Of a stretch of DNA of 64,000 nucleotides, positions 27,045 through 35,866 are shown in pieces. Within the stretch, counting starts at the first letter, position 1, and every line of letters starts with the position of its first letter. Position numbers and translations under genes: made by a program. The notes beneath the pieces are model-generated. The model saw only the letters and a program-made list of their open reading frames with translations. It ran no database searches and was not told the DNA's origin. Source of the stretch: Marinilabilia rubra (GTDB lineage: Bacteria > Bacteroidota > Bacteroidia > Bacteroidales > Marinilabiliaceae); NCBI RefSeq assembly GCF_003121985.1, contig NZ_QEWP01000001.1, forward strand, positions 62,001-126,000, written 5' to 3'.

Positions 27045-29062
27045 ATAAATTCTTGTGCCAAACAGCCCTTTCTTTTCTGATGCTTCTGGGCTTTGGCTCC
27101 GCTTGTGTTGCTCAGATTAACGACCAATTGCAAGATTGGGCTTCTGATGTAGCGACTGCTTATGCCGAGGAGTTTGATAGTGAAGATTTGACATTTCTTA
27201 TTGAAGACTTGTTGGCTATCGCCCGTAATCCGATAAATATTAATACAGCGGGCCGGGAGGAATTGGAGCGTATTTTCTTTCTTACGGATTTGCAGGTGGA
27301 AAACATATTGTACAAACGATATGTAAATGGGCAATTTCTCTCTATATATGAACTTCAGGCTGTTGAAGGGCTTCCATTGGAGACTTTAAAAATGTTGGAG
27401 CCTCTTTTGGTTTTTGGGAAAGGAGATAATAAGTATAGGCCATTGAGGGTTTGGGGAGACGCTTTCTTTAGGAGTGAGTTTCAGGTTGAAAGGACTGCAG
27501 GATTTATACAAAACCAGGAAGGTGGCCGTGCTTATATGGGTGATCGGTTTAAAGTTTACAGTCGCACAGAGATGAATACAAACCATGGTTTTTCAGGAGG
27601 TACGATTGCTGAAAAAGATCCTGGAGAGCCAATGTTTTCCGACCGGATTCATGGTCTGGATTTGATGACAGGGTATTTGCATTACGAAAATTCCGGTAAT
27701 TGGCTTAGTGAAGTTGGCGTTGGACAATACACTGCCAGCGCCGGACAAGGTTTGGTACTTCAATCTGGGATGCCTTTGCGTAAAAGCACTATGGTTACAA
27801 ATATCCGTAATAGAAAAGCATCTTTCCGGCCTTCTCTTTCGGCTTCTGAGGCTTCAGGATTTCGGGGTGGCTACGCTTCTTTTGCTTTTGGTGATTTTGA
27901 GGTGACTCCTTTCTTTTCATTAAAAAAACGTGATGGCAGAATTAAAAACGACAGTATTTTAACAAGTCTCAGAGAAGATGGGATGCATCGGTCTTTAACA
28001 GAAATAGAGCAACGACATAATACTGAGGAGACCGCTCTTGGCTTAAAAACCCAATGGTCGGGAAAATGGTTGCAGATTGATGCCGGGCATTTGTCGTATC
28101 GGTTAAACCGTCCTTTGGTGCCGGATCAAAAGCCATACAATCAGTTTTATTTTAGTGGAGATAAGGCTTCTAATAGTTGGGTCTCTTATTTGCTCAGCAA
28201 GAATAATCTGCTGTTTTTTGGGGAGGTTGCCATGAGTGGATATTCTGAAATTGCCTTTTCAAACGGAGTGTTGTGGGGCGCCGCACCGGGTTTTGCTCTG
28301 GCGATGGCTCATCGGTATATACCTAAGAGCTATCAGGCTCCGCTTGCCGGGCCAATGACTCAAAGTTCTTCTTTTTCAGGTGAAAGGGGCTGGTATACCG
28401 GATTTAAATGGGAGTTGCCTGATAGATGGGTACTGTCATCTTATTTTGATTATTACCGTTTTGAGTGGTTGAAATTCAGAGTTGATGCCCCTTCATCAGG
28501 ATTTGACTGGTTGGGAAATTTAGAAAAAGAATTTCGCAATGAAGCAATACTTCGCATTAAAGTCCGTCACCGTGAAAAACCATTAAATCATGCAGAAGAT
28601 ATGAATGAAAACAAGGTTGTAAAGGTTGTTTATGACCAGTTGAAGCTTCAGTACAGGCAATTAATAGGTGATGGATGGCAATTTACAACCCAGGGGCAAT
28701 GGCACTTTGTAAAATCTGATGAACAAAATGAGAATGGTAAGATGTTGTCACAAGATATTAAGTGGAAAAATAACAAACTGAGTATTACCGGGAGGTTTGC
28801 TCTCTTTTCTGCTTCAGATTATCTGGCCCGGTTGTATGCTTACGAACCACATGTTTTATACATGTTTTCGGTTCCTGCCTATTCCGGAAAAGGGGCCCGC
28901 TATCTTTTGTTGGTCAACTACAGATTACTTAATAACCTTCACCTATGGTTGCGGGCGGCCCGCTGGCAATACAGCGATCGCGAAACTATAGGGTCCGGCA
29001 ATCAGTTGATAGATGCTGACAAAAAGACCCAATTGACCTTTCAGATGAGGGTGAAATTCTAG
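27041..29062 (+). CDS. Helix-hairpin-helix plus outer-membrane beta-barrel protein
   Basis: A 673-aa exported protein starting with TTG at 27041, giving a signal peptide (NKFLCQTALSFLMLLGFGSACVAQ). Residues about 60-130 contain ComEA-like HhH units (NPININTAGREELERI ... FLSIYELQAVEGLPLETLKML), and the remaining 500 residues are beta-rich and end in LTFQMRVKF, a typical barrel terminus. HhH motifs normally bind DNA; fused to a barrel they may act in surface DNA handling or simply as protein contacts. It is coupled to the PorQ-like gene. Its stop overlaps the recQ stop (CTAG). Confidence 0.7.
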   Translation: MNKFLCQTALSFLMLLGFGSACVAQINDQLQDWASDVATAYAEEFDSEDLTFLIEDLLAIARNPININTAGREELERIFFLTDLQVENILYKRYVNGQFLSIYELQAVEGLPLETLKMLEPLLVFGKGDNKYRPLRVWGDAFFRSEFQVERTAGFIQNQEGGRAYMGDRFKVYSRTEMNTNHGFSGGTIAEKDPGEPMFSDRIHGLDLMTGYLHYENSGNWLSEVGVGQYTASAGQGLVLQSGMPLRKSTMVTNIRNRKASFRPSLSASEASGFRGGYASFAFGDFEVTPFFSLKKRDGRIKNDSILTSLREDGMHRSLTEIEQRHNTEETALGLKTQWSGKWLQIDAGHLSYRLNRPLVPDQKPYNQFYFSGDKASNSWVSYLLSKNNLLFFGEVAMSGYSEIAFSNGVLWGAAPGFALAMAHRYIPKSYQAPLAGPMTQSSSFSGERGWYTGFKWELPDRWVLSSYFDYYRFEWLKFRVDAPSSGFDWLGNLEKEFRNEAILRIKVRHREKPLNHAEDMNENKVVKVVYDQLKLQYRQLIGDGWQFTTQGQWHFVKSDEQNENGKMLSQDIKWKNNKLSITGRFALFSASDYLARLYAYEPHVLYMFSVPAYSGKGARYLLLVNYRLLNNLHLWLRAARWQYSDRETIGSGNQLIDADKKTQLTFQMRVKF

Positions 29063-31239
29063 TTCCCCACCTCTGAAATAAATTTGATACGAACCATTCT
29101 TACGTCTTCTTCAGAGTATTCATCTTCTCCCAGTTCTTCAAGAGCGGCACCAATATCATCGGTTTCCGCATCTTCTTTGAAATAGTAGAAAATGTCGTCT
29201 CTGTGTTCTTCGTCCATCACCTGATCGATATAATAGTCAATGTTAACACGAGTTCCGGAGTAAACAATGGATTCGATTTCCTGAAGCAATTCAAGTAGTT
29301 CAATTCCTTTTGAACCAGCGATGTCGTCCAGGGAGACTTGTCTGTCAATGTTTTGTATGATCGACACTTTGGACTTGCTCTTGTTGGCGACCGATTTGAC
29401 AACCATGTCCATAGGCCGCTCTATCTCATTTTCTTCAACATGCCTTTTTATCAGGTTCACAAAGTCTTTTCCAAATCGCCTGGCTTTTCCGGCACCAACT
29501 CCCGGCATGTTCTGTAATTCTTCTTGCGAAACAGGATAATAGGTAGCCATGGCTTCCAACGAAGGGTCCTGAAATATAACAAATGGTGGAAGCTCTTTCT
29601 TTTTGGATATTTTCTTGCGCAAATCCTTGAGCATTGAGAAAAGACCTGTGTCAAGCGCGGCTGTACCACCGGCTGTTCTGGTCTCTTGCTCCATTACGTC
29701 ATAGTCATGATCCCGGGTAAGCATAATGCTGTATGGCTTCTGGATATATTCCTGACCTTTTTCAGTAACCTTCAACAGTCCGTAACTTTCAATGTCTTTG
29801 GATAAAAGGCCTGCTACAAGGGATTGGCGGGTAACAGCATGCCAGAATTTTTCATCTTCATCACTTCCACAACCAAATATAGGCAATTCATGATGCTGAT
29901 AGGATTTAATAACACTGGTAACTTTCCCAACCATCACCTGAATCACATGCTCGGTTTTGAATCGTTCTTTTAACTCATTAACAACTTTGAGCATTTTTAT
30001 AATGTGGTTCTTTCCTTCAAATTGCTCTTTGGGATTAATACAGTTGTCACAAGTGCTACAGTTCTCTGGGGTGTATTTTTCCCCGAAGTAGTGCAGCAAC
30101 ATTTTTCTCCTGCATAGCGAAGTTTCAGCGTATGCCACGGTTTCAAGAAGCAGTTGTTTGCCAATCTCCTGTTCTGCAAGAGGTTTACCTTGCATGAATT
30201 TTTCCAGTTTTTGGATGTCTTTGTAGCTGTAAAAAGCTACACAACGCCCTTCTCCTCCGTCCCGGCCAGCCCGGCCTGTCTCCTGGTAATAGCCTTCCAG
30301 ACTTTTGGGAATATCATAGTGAATAACAAATCTGACATCCGGCTTATCAATACCCATTCCGAAGGCGATAGTGGCCACTACAACATCAATTTCTTCCATC
30401 AGGAACTTATCCTGGTTGCCTGTTCTGGTAGCTGCATCCATTCCGGCATGATAGGGCAACGCTTTGATGCCATTAACCACTAGGTTTTCGGCCAGTTCTT
30501 CTACCTTTTTGCGGCTTAGACAGTAGATGATTGCTGATTTGCCGGTATTTTCCTTCAGCATCTTAATGATTTCCCGGGTAGCATTGACCTTGGGACGTAT
30601 TTCGTAAAACAGATTGGTCCGGTTAAACGAAGATTTGAATACATGTGCGTTGAGCATCCCGAGATTCTTCTGGATGTCATGCTGAACTTTTGGAGTTGCT
30701 GTGGCGGTAAGAGCAATTAAAGGTGCCGTGCCTATCTCGCTGATAATAGGGCGAATTCTTCGGTACTCGGGCCGGAAATCGTGTCCCCACTCCGAGATGC
30801 AGTGGGCTTCATCAACAGCATAAAAGGAGATCGGAACCTGTTTCAGGAATTCAATATTCTCTTCTTTTGTCAGCGACTCCGGGGCTACGTAAAGCAACCT
30901 TGTTTTTCCGGATACAACATCATCCTTCACCTGCTGAATGGCAGATTTCGACAGGGACGAGTTTAAGAAATGGGCAATGCCATCGTCCTCGCTGAAATTG
31001 CGCATGGCATCCACCTGGTTTTTCATAAGGGCAATCAATGGGGATATAATGATTGCAGTTCCGTTGAGAATGAGGGCGGGCAACTGGTAACAGAGGGATT
31101 TACCTCCTCCTGTAGGCATCAGAACAAATGAATCATTCCCGTCCAGAACGTTTTGGATAATGGCTTCCTGGTTTCCTTTGAAAGTATCGAAACCAAAATG
31201 TTTTTTCAAATAACCGCTAAGGTCAACTTGCTTAGTCAT
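29059..31239 (-). CDS. recQ: ATP-dependent DNA helicase RecQ
   Basis: A 726-aa superfamily 2 helicase: Walker A MPTGGGKSLCYQLPA, DEAH box VDEAHCISEWGHDFRP, motif VI YYQETGRAGRDG, the RecQ-Ct zinc site (C-R-R, NCSTCDNC), a winged helix, an HRDC domain (LPPFVIFQDPSLEAMA) and an extra acidic C-terminal tail. It unwinds recombination intermediates. The length exceeds E. coli RecQ (609 aa) because of the tail, as in other Bacteroidota. It is convergent with the HhH-barrel gene. Confidence 0.95.
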   Translation of the reverse strand: MTKQVDLSGYLKKHFGFDTFKGNQEAIIQNVLDGNDSFVLMPTGGGKSLCYQLPALILNGTAIIISPLIALMKNQVDAMRNFSEDDGIAHFLNSSLSKSAIQQVKDDVVSGKTRLLYVAPESLTKEENIEFLKQVPISFYAVDEAHCISEWGHDFRPEYRRIRPIISEIGTAPLIALTATATPKVQHDIQKNLGMLNAHVFKSSFNRTNLFYEIRPKVNATREIIKMLKENTGKSAIIYCLSRKKVEELAENLVVNGIKALPYHAGMDAATRTGNQDKFLMEEIDVVVATIAFGMGIDKPDVRFVIHYDIPKSLEGYYQETGRAGRDGGEGRCVAFYSYKDIQKLEKFMQGKPLAEQEIGKQLLLETVAYAETSLCRRKMLLHYFGEKYTPENCSTCDNCINPKEQFEGKNHIIKMLKVVNELKERFKTEHVIQVMVGKVTSVIKSYQHHELPIFGCGSDEDEKFWHAVTRQSLVAGLLSKDIESYGLLKVTEKGQEYIQKPYSIMLTRDHDYDVMEQETRTAGGTAALDTGLFSMLKDLRKKISKKKELPPFVIFQDPSLEAMATYYPVSQEELQNMPGVGAGKARRFGKDFVNLIKRHVEENEIERPMDMVVKSVANKSKSKVSIIQNIDRQVSLDDIAGSKGIELLELLQEIESIVYSGTRVNIDYYIDQVMDEEHRDDIFYYFKEDAETDDIGAALEELGEDEYSEEDVRMVRIKFISEVGN

Positions 31240-31671
31240 AACAAATTCTAACTATTTCTCTGTATCCTACACAAAATCAGCTTGTTATTTCACTTTCCTT
31301 TCATGACCCTCAAAAGCAAACAAATTTAGTATATTAAAATGAAACACAGGCACTATTTTGTTTTTTTATGGGTCGGATCTACGTTAAATGACAGATGCAC
31401 TAAATGCAAATCCCGGGAATGGGGAAGGAGGTTTAACCTCTTGAAATTTTGTTTGTTTTAATGTCGTCCAAGCTATTGGGATGAGGCTTTAAACAATTTA
31501 AGGTTGCTTTATTGAAGATATAAAAAGGGAAGGCTAAAAACAAATTATTTCGAAAGTGTTTTTATCTTCGCATTTAGATTAATAAGATCGTTTTGCCGCT
31601 AATTGTTAAGGATTAGGTTGTAAAACGATTTATTTTGGGGGCAATTATTTTTCAACAATTAAAGCATTGTA
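31240..31671. other. Divergent intergenic region recQ/tatC
   Basis: No gene. It holds a possible -7 box TAAATTTG for recQ (minus, 31328-31321), TATCTTCG (31563-31570) before tatC, and a small palindrome around GGAGGTTTAACCTC (31428-31441). Confidence 0.5.
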
Positions 31672-32490
31672 ATGGGTGATAAGAACCAGACAGAAATGTC
31701 ATTTCTTGAGCATTTGGAAGAGCTCCGTTGGCATTTGGTGCGTTCCTTTTTATATATATTCGCTTTTGCTGTGTTGGCCTTTATTTTTAAAAGCATTGTT
31801 TTTGATGTTATTCTTTTAGGTCCCAGTAATCCCGATTTTTATACCAATCAATTTCTTTGCGATTTATCTCAGAAATTGCATATGCCCGCACTTTGCATCA
31901 ACCAAGAGCAGTTGATGTTGCAGAATATAAACATGACCGGCCAGTTTACCACCCATCTTTGGATTTCCTTTCTGGCAGGAGTTATTGCAGCTTTTCCTTT
32001 AATTTTTTGGGAATTCTGGCGTTTTATAAAACCTGCTCTTTATAAAGAGGAAATACAGCACAGTAGAGGTGCCATCTTTTTTGCTTCTATTCTTTTTACT
32101 GTTGGTATTCTTTTTGCTTACTATATTATCAGCCCTTTGTCGGTTCATTTTCTTGGCAATTATCAGGTAAGTGAAAAAGTGGATAATATCGTGAACCTGG
32201 GATCATACATAGGTACGGTTTCTTCTATTATATTGGCAAGCGGTATATTGTTTGAGTTGCCAATGTTTATTTACTTTATGAGTAAAGTCGGACTGGTGAC
32301 AGCCGATACGCTTAAAAAATACAGGAGGCATTCCATTGTTGTTACTTTAGCAGTTGCAGCAGTTATTACTCCTCCGGATGTTATCAGCCAGGTGTTGGTT
32401 TGTCTGCCTTTGATTTTGCTGTATGAAGCCGGTATTTTAATAGCAAGAGGAGTTGAGCGAAGAAAATCAAAAGAACTGGACACTCTTTAA
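31672..32490 (+). CDS. tatC: Twin-arginine translocase subunit TatC
   Basis: The 272-aa membrane protein is the receptor for twin-arginine signal peptides. It starts with the conserved MSFLEHLEELRWHLVRS and has six hydrophobic segments. A periplasmic loop is extended relative to E. coli (about 45-85, FYTNQFLCDLSQKLHMPALCINQ), with two Cys that could form a disulfide, as in some Bacteroidota. No tatA/B is adjacent. lptB lies 22 bases downstream and is probably co-transcribed. Confidence 0.93.
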   Translation: MGDKNQTEMSFLEHLEELRWHLVRSFLYIFAFAVLAFIFKSIVFDVILLGPSNPDFYTNQFLCDLSQKLHMPALCINQEQLMLQNINMTGQFTTHLWISFLAGVIAAFPLIFWEFWRFIKPALYKEEIQHSRGAIFFASILFTVGILFAYYIISPLSVHFLGNYQVSEKVDNIVNLGSYIGTVSSIILASGILFELPMFIYFMSKVGLVTADTLKKYRRHSIVVTLAVAAVITPPDVISQVLVCLPLILLYEAGILIARGVERRKSKELDTL

Positions 32491-32512
32491 TGAAGTGTCG
32501 TAATCAGATATT

Positions 32513-33280
32513 ATGGAAAACCAGAAGATGAGATTGCATACCGATACTTTGGTGAAACGCTATCGTAACCGGACTGTTGTAAAGGGTGTGTCGGTGGAAG
32601 TGAGTCAGGGCGAAATTGTGGGCCTTTTAGGACCAAATGGTGCCGGAAAGACCACCACTTTTTACATGATTGTAGGTCTCATTACCCCAAATGATGGTGA
32701 GATTTATCTTAATCAGGAGAAAATTACCAACGAACCGGTATACAAAAGGGCACAAAAAGGGATTGGATACCTGGCACAAGAGGCAAGTGTTTTCAGAAAG
32801 CTTAGCGTAGAAGACAATATTAAGGCTGTTCTGGAAATGACAAGCTTTTCAAAGGATTACCAGAAGGAGCGTCTTGAAGAATTGATCCATGAATTTGGGT
32901 TAGGACACATTCGTAAAAGTTTGGGGATTCAGTTGTCGGGAGGTGAACGACGCAGAACTGAGATTGCCCGGGCATTGGCTATTAACCCCAGTTTTATTTT
33001 GCTGGATGAACCATTTGCAGGAGTTGACCCAATTGCCGTGCGTGATATTCAGGAGATTGTAGCCCGTCTGAAATTTAAAAACATTGGTATTTTGATTACC
33101 GACCATAATGTTCATGAAACTTTGTCTATTACTGACAGGGCTTACTTGTTGTTTGAAGGGAATATCCTGAAGGCCGGAACAGCAGAAGAACTCGCTGAGG
33201 ATCCTGATGTAAGAAGAGTGTATCTTGGGGATGACTTTGAACTTCGCAGAAGAAATTTTGAGCATGCCCGGCATTCCTGA
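32513..33280 (+). CDS. lptB: Lipopolysaccharide export ABC ATPase LptB
   Basis: The 255-aa ATPase powers LPS extraction by LptFG. Walker [23 protein letters not shown], Walker [17 protein letters not shown] and [18 protein letters not shown] are all diagnostic of LptB. The start may be the second ATG 15 bases downstream (MRLHTDTL). The C-terminal extension [11 protein letters not shown] is short. Confidence 0.94.
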   Translation: MENQKMRLHTDTLVKRYRNRTVVKGVSVEVSQGEIVGLLGPNGAGKTTTFYMIVGLITPNDGEIYLNQEKITNEPVYKRAQKGIGYLAQEASVFRKLSVEDNIKAVLEMTSFSKDYQKERLEELIHEFGLGHIRKSLGIQLSGGERRRTEIARALAINPSFILLDEPFAGVDPIAVRDIQEIVARLKFKNIGILITDHNVHETLSITDRAYLLFEGNILKAGTAEELAEDPDVRRVYLGDDFELRRRNFEHARHS

Positions 33281-33355
33281 ATGTTTATTTTCAGTGGTAT
33301 ATGGTTGGCAGAAACGGTCTGGTGAAAATGGGGAAGGAATTATTTGAGATTTTTT

Positions 33356-33387
33356 TTTGGATATTGGTAAAATATTCCCGTAATTTG
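33356..33387 (+). promoter_or_regulatory. Putative tRNA-Leu promoter
   Basis: TTTG (33356-33359), 21-base spacer, then TAATTTG (33381-33387), one base short of TAnnTTTG. It is followed after 16 bases by the tRNA. Confidence 0.4.
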
Positions 33388-33403
33388 CAATCGCAAAAAT
33401 GAG

Positions 33404-33485
33404 GCGGACGTGGCGTAATTGGTAGCCGCGCTAGATTTAGGATCTAGTGCCGAGAGGCGTGTGGGTTCGAGTCCCTCCGTCCGCA
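33404..33485 (+). tRNA. tRNA-Leu (anticodon UAG)
   Basis: Acceptor stem GCGGACG/CGTCCGC, D-arm with AATTGG, anticodon stem CTAGA/TCTAG with loop TTTAGGA (anticodon TAG), a long variable arm as in class II tRNAs (TGCCGAGAGGCGT) and T-arm GTGGGTTCGAGTCCC with minor pairing. CCA is not encoded. It is the attachment site of the element that follows: the last part of the gene is duplicated at 39245-39262. Confidence 0.95.
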
Positions 33486-33488
33486 CAA
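33471..33488 (+). repeat. attL: 18-bp direct repeat at the tRNA-Leu 3' end
   Basis: GTCCCTCCGTCCGCACAA, identical to 39245-39262. It restores the T-arm and acceptor end of the tRNA, as is usual for tyrosine-integrase elements. Confidence 0.92.
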
Positions 33489-33491
33489 CCT

Positions 33492-33535
33492 TAAAGGTCT
33501 TTTTACTTGGTTTACAAGCGAAAAGGCCTTTTTTA
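33492..33535 (+). terminator. Terminator just inside the element, after tRNA-Leu
   Basis: A near-perfect 17-bp stem, TAAAGGTCTTTTTACTTG / CAAGCGAAAAGGCCTTT, followed by TTTA. It would replace the native terminator of the tRNA, which is displaced to 39272. Confidence 0.8.
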
Positions 33536-33880
33536 TTTCCGTTTTAGTCAACATTTAGACAACGGTTTTGGAAAAATTATTTTTCTTAATGCCTTGAAGC
33601 TGTTGGAATAATGTTTTTTTTCTTTACCCCCCACTAAGGGCAAATTTGATATTTTGTGAAAAAGAGGGTGGTGTGTGGTTTGGATTTGGTTGGGGTTTTA
33701 TCTGAAAGTGGCCCCCCTGGGCTTGTGGTTTTCTTTTTTCGTTTTGGTCGGTTCCTTTGGTGGTTGGTCTGGTTGTTTCTTTTGTTTATTCCTGTGGGTT
33801 TGGTGGTGTGCCTTGTTTGTTGTGGTATTTGCTTTTATCTTTGTAAGGCAATGCAGTTGCCTGCATTTCATTGAACAAAC

Positions 33881-33918
33881 AAAAAGGCACTCTGAAAAGT
33901 CAGGGCGCCTTTTTTTTT
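33881..33918. terminator. Bidirectional terminator at the end of the element operon
   Basis: AAAAAGGCACTCTG, loop, CAGGGCGCCTTTTTTTTT, with A- and T-tracts on either side. It lies 50 bases beyond the last minus-strand gene. Confidence 0.8.
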
Positions 33919-33967
33919 ATTCTGAATTTATGGAAAGTGTTTACCAGGTAATCATTTGGCTTTTTTC

Positions 33968-34213
33968 TTAAACTTTTCTTTCAATAGATGCCACAACCTC
34001 CATTGATCGGCTGACGGCTCCGGGTGCATCCGGGAAAACATACTTTAAAACGTTGGCCCGGTAGTTTGAGTATAACGTGCCGTCGTACTTCATGCACTCG
34101 CTAAGATAGTCGAAAACGCTATCTGTGGGCGTTACTCCGCTAAACCGTTGGTCATTTGCCAAACGTGATGCCAGGGTGTAGGCTTGTTTGGTTGTTAATG
34201 TGTCGCTGTTCAT
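33968..34213 (-). CDS. Small element protein, unknown (81 aa)
   Basis: A soluble protein with a helical N-terminus (LTTKQAYTLASRLANDQRF) and DSVFDYLSECMKYDGTLYSNYRANVLKYVF. No family is recognised. It is the last gene of the element operon, with a terminator beyond. The sequence before the ATG (TTTTAACAA) is A-rich without Shine-Dalgarno. Confidence 0.6.
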   Translation of the reverse strand: MNSDTLTTKQAYTLASRLANDQRFSGVTPTDSVFDYLSECMKYDGTLYSNYRANVLKYVFPDAPGAVSRSMEVVASIERKV

Positions 34214-34269
34214 TTGTTAAAACTTTAGGATTAATAAAAATAGTAATTGATTTGGGCCAGGGTGTTTAT

Positions 34270-35127
34270 TTATTCCGGTAATTGTGCCGGGTTGGATCTT
34301 TTCATTTGTTTTAATGCTGCTTTGGCTGTCCCTTTGTAATATGCTTCATCCATTTCCTTGGTATAATCTTTTTCATGTATTGGTTTATACCAGACTGTTC
34401 CTTTTGCGTATCGCCTTAAAAAGCCTTCTGATGGTGCTATGCTGTGATCGTATTCTTTAATGCCTGTGGATTGCTTAATGTGGATAAACGAATCTTTTCC
34501 CCCAACTTCATTTCCAACCAAAAGCAAACCCGCATCCATTAAGTAGTAAAGAAGCTTTTCGGGGTTTGGTGGTATTTGGTAATTTAATTTTGTGAGGCCT
34601 TTTTTGATTGCGTGTAAGTAATCAAGCCGGGCCATTAATATACAAGGGGAAAAGATAAGTAGCCCCTCCATTAATGCCCTGCAAACGGCTGTTTTCCTTT
34701 CCGGTGTTAATTGGATAGACGCCCGGTATCTGTCAAAAAATGTTTTACTGAATCGGTAAACCTTATTATTTGCCTTTCCCGAAACAATATTAAACCCTGT
34801 TCCTGGTTGTTGTTTACTTTCTTTTGGTGGGATGCTTAAAAACCCGTCTTGCATCAGGTATTTTATTGCATCCTGAAAAGGGGTTCCGGCTTTTTGTTTT
34901 TCTGCAATGTTGTTGTAGTAATTTAAAACATTTAATTGCGTTACGTCTCTGGTTCCTTTGTGCCCCTCCGCATGATCGTTTAAGGTTGAATAAATTTTAA
35001 CGTATGCCATACGGTCAAATATTGCCAATACTTCCGCTTTTTGTTGGTCGGTTAATTCTGTCGGGGCTGTGGTTGTTTTCGATGCTTTCATTTGTGCCTG
35101 CTTTTTTGAGTTTTTAAAAATGTTCAT
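34270..35127 (-). CDS. Element protein of unknown function (285 aa)
   Basis: The soluble protein is mostly alpha-helical with a Lys/Thr-rich N-terminus. It may contain winged-helix-like segments (TELTDQQKAEVLAIFDRMAYV; PFQDAIKYLMQDGFLSI; PEKLLYYLMDAGLLLV), but no replication or DNA-binding family is recognised with certainty. A start 12 codons downstream (35091) is equally supported, because the 19 bases around each start are duplicated. An upstream GATAGT hexamer array and purine-rich leader (35128-35374) give it a long control region. Confidence 0.65.
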   Translation of the reverse strand: MNIFKNSKKQAQMKASKTTTAPTELTDQQKAEVLAIFDRMAYVKIYSTLNDHAEGHKGTRDVTQLNVLNYYNNIAEKQKAGTPFQDAIKYLMQDGFLSIPPKESKQQPGTGFNIVSGKANNKVYRFSKTFFDRYRASIQLTPERKTAVCRALMEGLLIFSPCILMARLDYLHAIKKGLTKLNYQIPPNPEKLLYYLMDAGLLLVGNEVGGKDSFIHIKQSTGIKEYDHSIAPSEGFLRRYAKGTVWYKPIHEKDYTKEMDEAYYKGTAKAALKQMKRSNPAQLPE

Positions 35128-35141
35128 TTGTACCTGCTTTT
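35087..35141 (-). repeat. Duplicated ribosome-site/start-codon module
   Basis: TTCATTTGTRCCTGCTTTT occurs at 35087-35105 and 35123-35141 (one mismatch). On the coding strand each reads AAAAGCAGGYACAAATGAA, with an in-frame ATG. The two starts are 36 bases apart. Confidence 0.8.
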
Positions 35142-35284
35142 GTGGTTTATTAATAGTCCCGTTTCTCTTTTCTTTTTTTCGCGGAACTTTTTTTCTTTTC
35201 TCTTTTGGGTGTTTAAGGGTAAAAGCTTAAAACTAAGAGGGTGTTTTTTTACCTCCCTTTCCCCAAACCCCTTTCCCTGTCTCT

Positions 35285-35326
35285 TTCATTTTCACTATCA
35301 CTATCACTATCATTATCATTATAGGG
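35285..35326. repeat. Hexanucleotide tandem array (CTATCA-type)
   Basis: ACTATC three times, then ATTATC and ATTATA. On the minus strand it reads GATAGT repeats. It sits in the 247-base gap between two element genes. An iteron-like binding site or slippage-prone spacer is possible. Confidence 0.7.
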
Positions 35327-35374
35327 TTTGTTCGTTTCCTTTAGCTTTGTTTGTATCCGTTTGGGTTAGGTCGG

Positions 35375-35866
35375 TTAGATATTTGGGGCGTGCTCTTTTG
35401 TTATTTTGGCCAGGTAAGTTTTAGCCCTTTCCTGGTCATTTCCGCTTTCCTCGTTTACTTCCTGAAAAAGGTCTATTAGTTGATATTGGTCGAAAACTTC
35501 GTTTTCTGTGCCTTCAATAGCTTTTAAATACTTCTTGAATGAATAAACCAACGGCCCCGGAAGGAAACTTAAATCAAGGTTTGGGTTTATTTCGGGTGGT
35601 TTTCCTCCCCTTTGCCCGTTTGCCCGGTTGGCCTGGACTTTCTTTTCGTATTTTTCCATATCCCGGATGAATTGTTTTTCAAACATTCTGAATGCCATTT
35701 TTAGTTGTCCATCTTGAAAATCTGGTATTGCTCCGGTGGCATTAAACAAATACATTGCTTCTATCAATTCGCCTTTTTGCTCCGTGTTAAGTAATTCGCT
35801 GACTACCTCCCAGCTATCAAAATGGATAATGAAGCTTTTCCGCTTTATTTCTGAAGTGTTATTCAT
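35375..35866 (-). CDS. DUF6291-like phage/mobile element protein
   Basis: The 163-aa protein begins KSFIIHFDSWEVVSELLNTEQKGELIEAMYLFN and continues PDFQDGQLKMAFRMFEKQFIRDMEKYEKKVQANRANGQRGG, matching the pattern of the DUF6291 family that occurs near phage replication genes. The start overlaps the upstream nuclease-like gene by 4 bases (ATGA), with AGGAGGGG as ribosome site, so the two are coupled. The function is unknown; a replication accessory role is a guess. Confidence 0.7.
   Translation of the reverse strand: MNNTSEIKRKSFIIHFDSWEVVSELLNTEQKGELIEAMYLFNATGAIPDFQDGQLKMAFRMFEKQFIRDMEKYEKKVQANRANGQRGGKPPEINPNLDLSFLPGPLVYSFKKYLKAIEGTENEVFDQYQLIDLFQEVNEESGNDQERAKTYLAKITKEHAPNI

Larger units (their letters stand above)
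33489..33967. other. Left end of the element, non-coding
   Basis: A G/T-rich stretch whose plus-strand frames (33656-33971) are low-complexity Phe/Leu/Val/Gly/Trp strings without a ribosome site. It contains the terminators at 33492-33535 and 33881-33918 and the motif CTAAGGGCAAATTTGA, also seen near 22030. Confidence 0.6.

Noticed and set aside
33656-33971. Two overlapping plus-strand frames in the left end of the element
   Set aside because: Low-complexity Phe/Val/Gly/Trp strings from G/T-rich DNA, running against the element operon.
35285-35326. Possible CRISPR array
   Set aside because: Only short hexamer repeats, no spacers and no cas genes.
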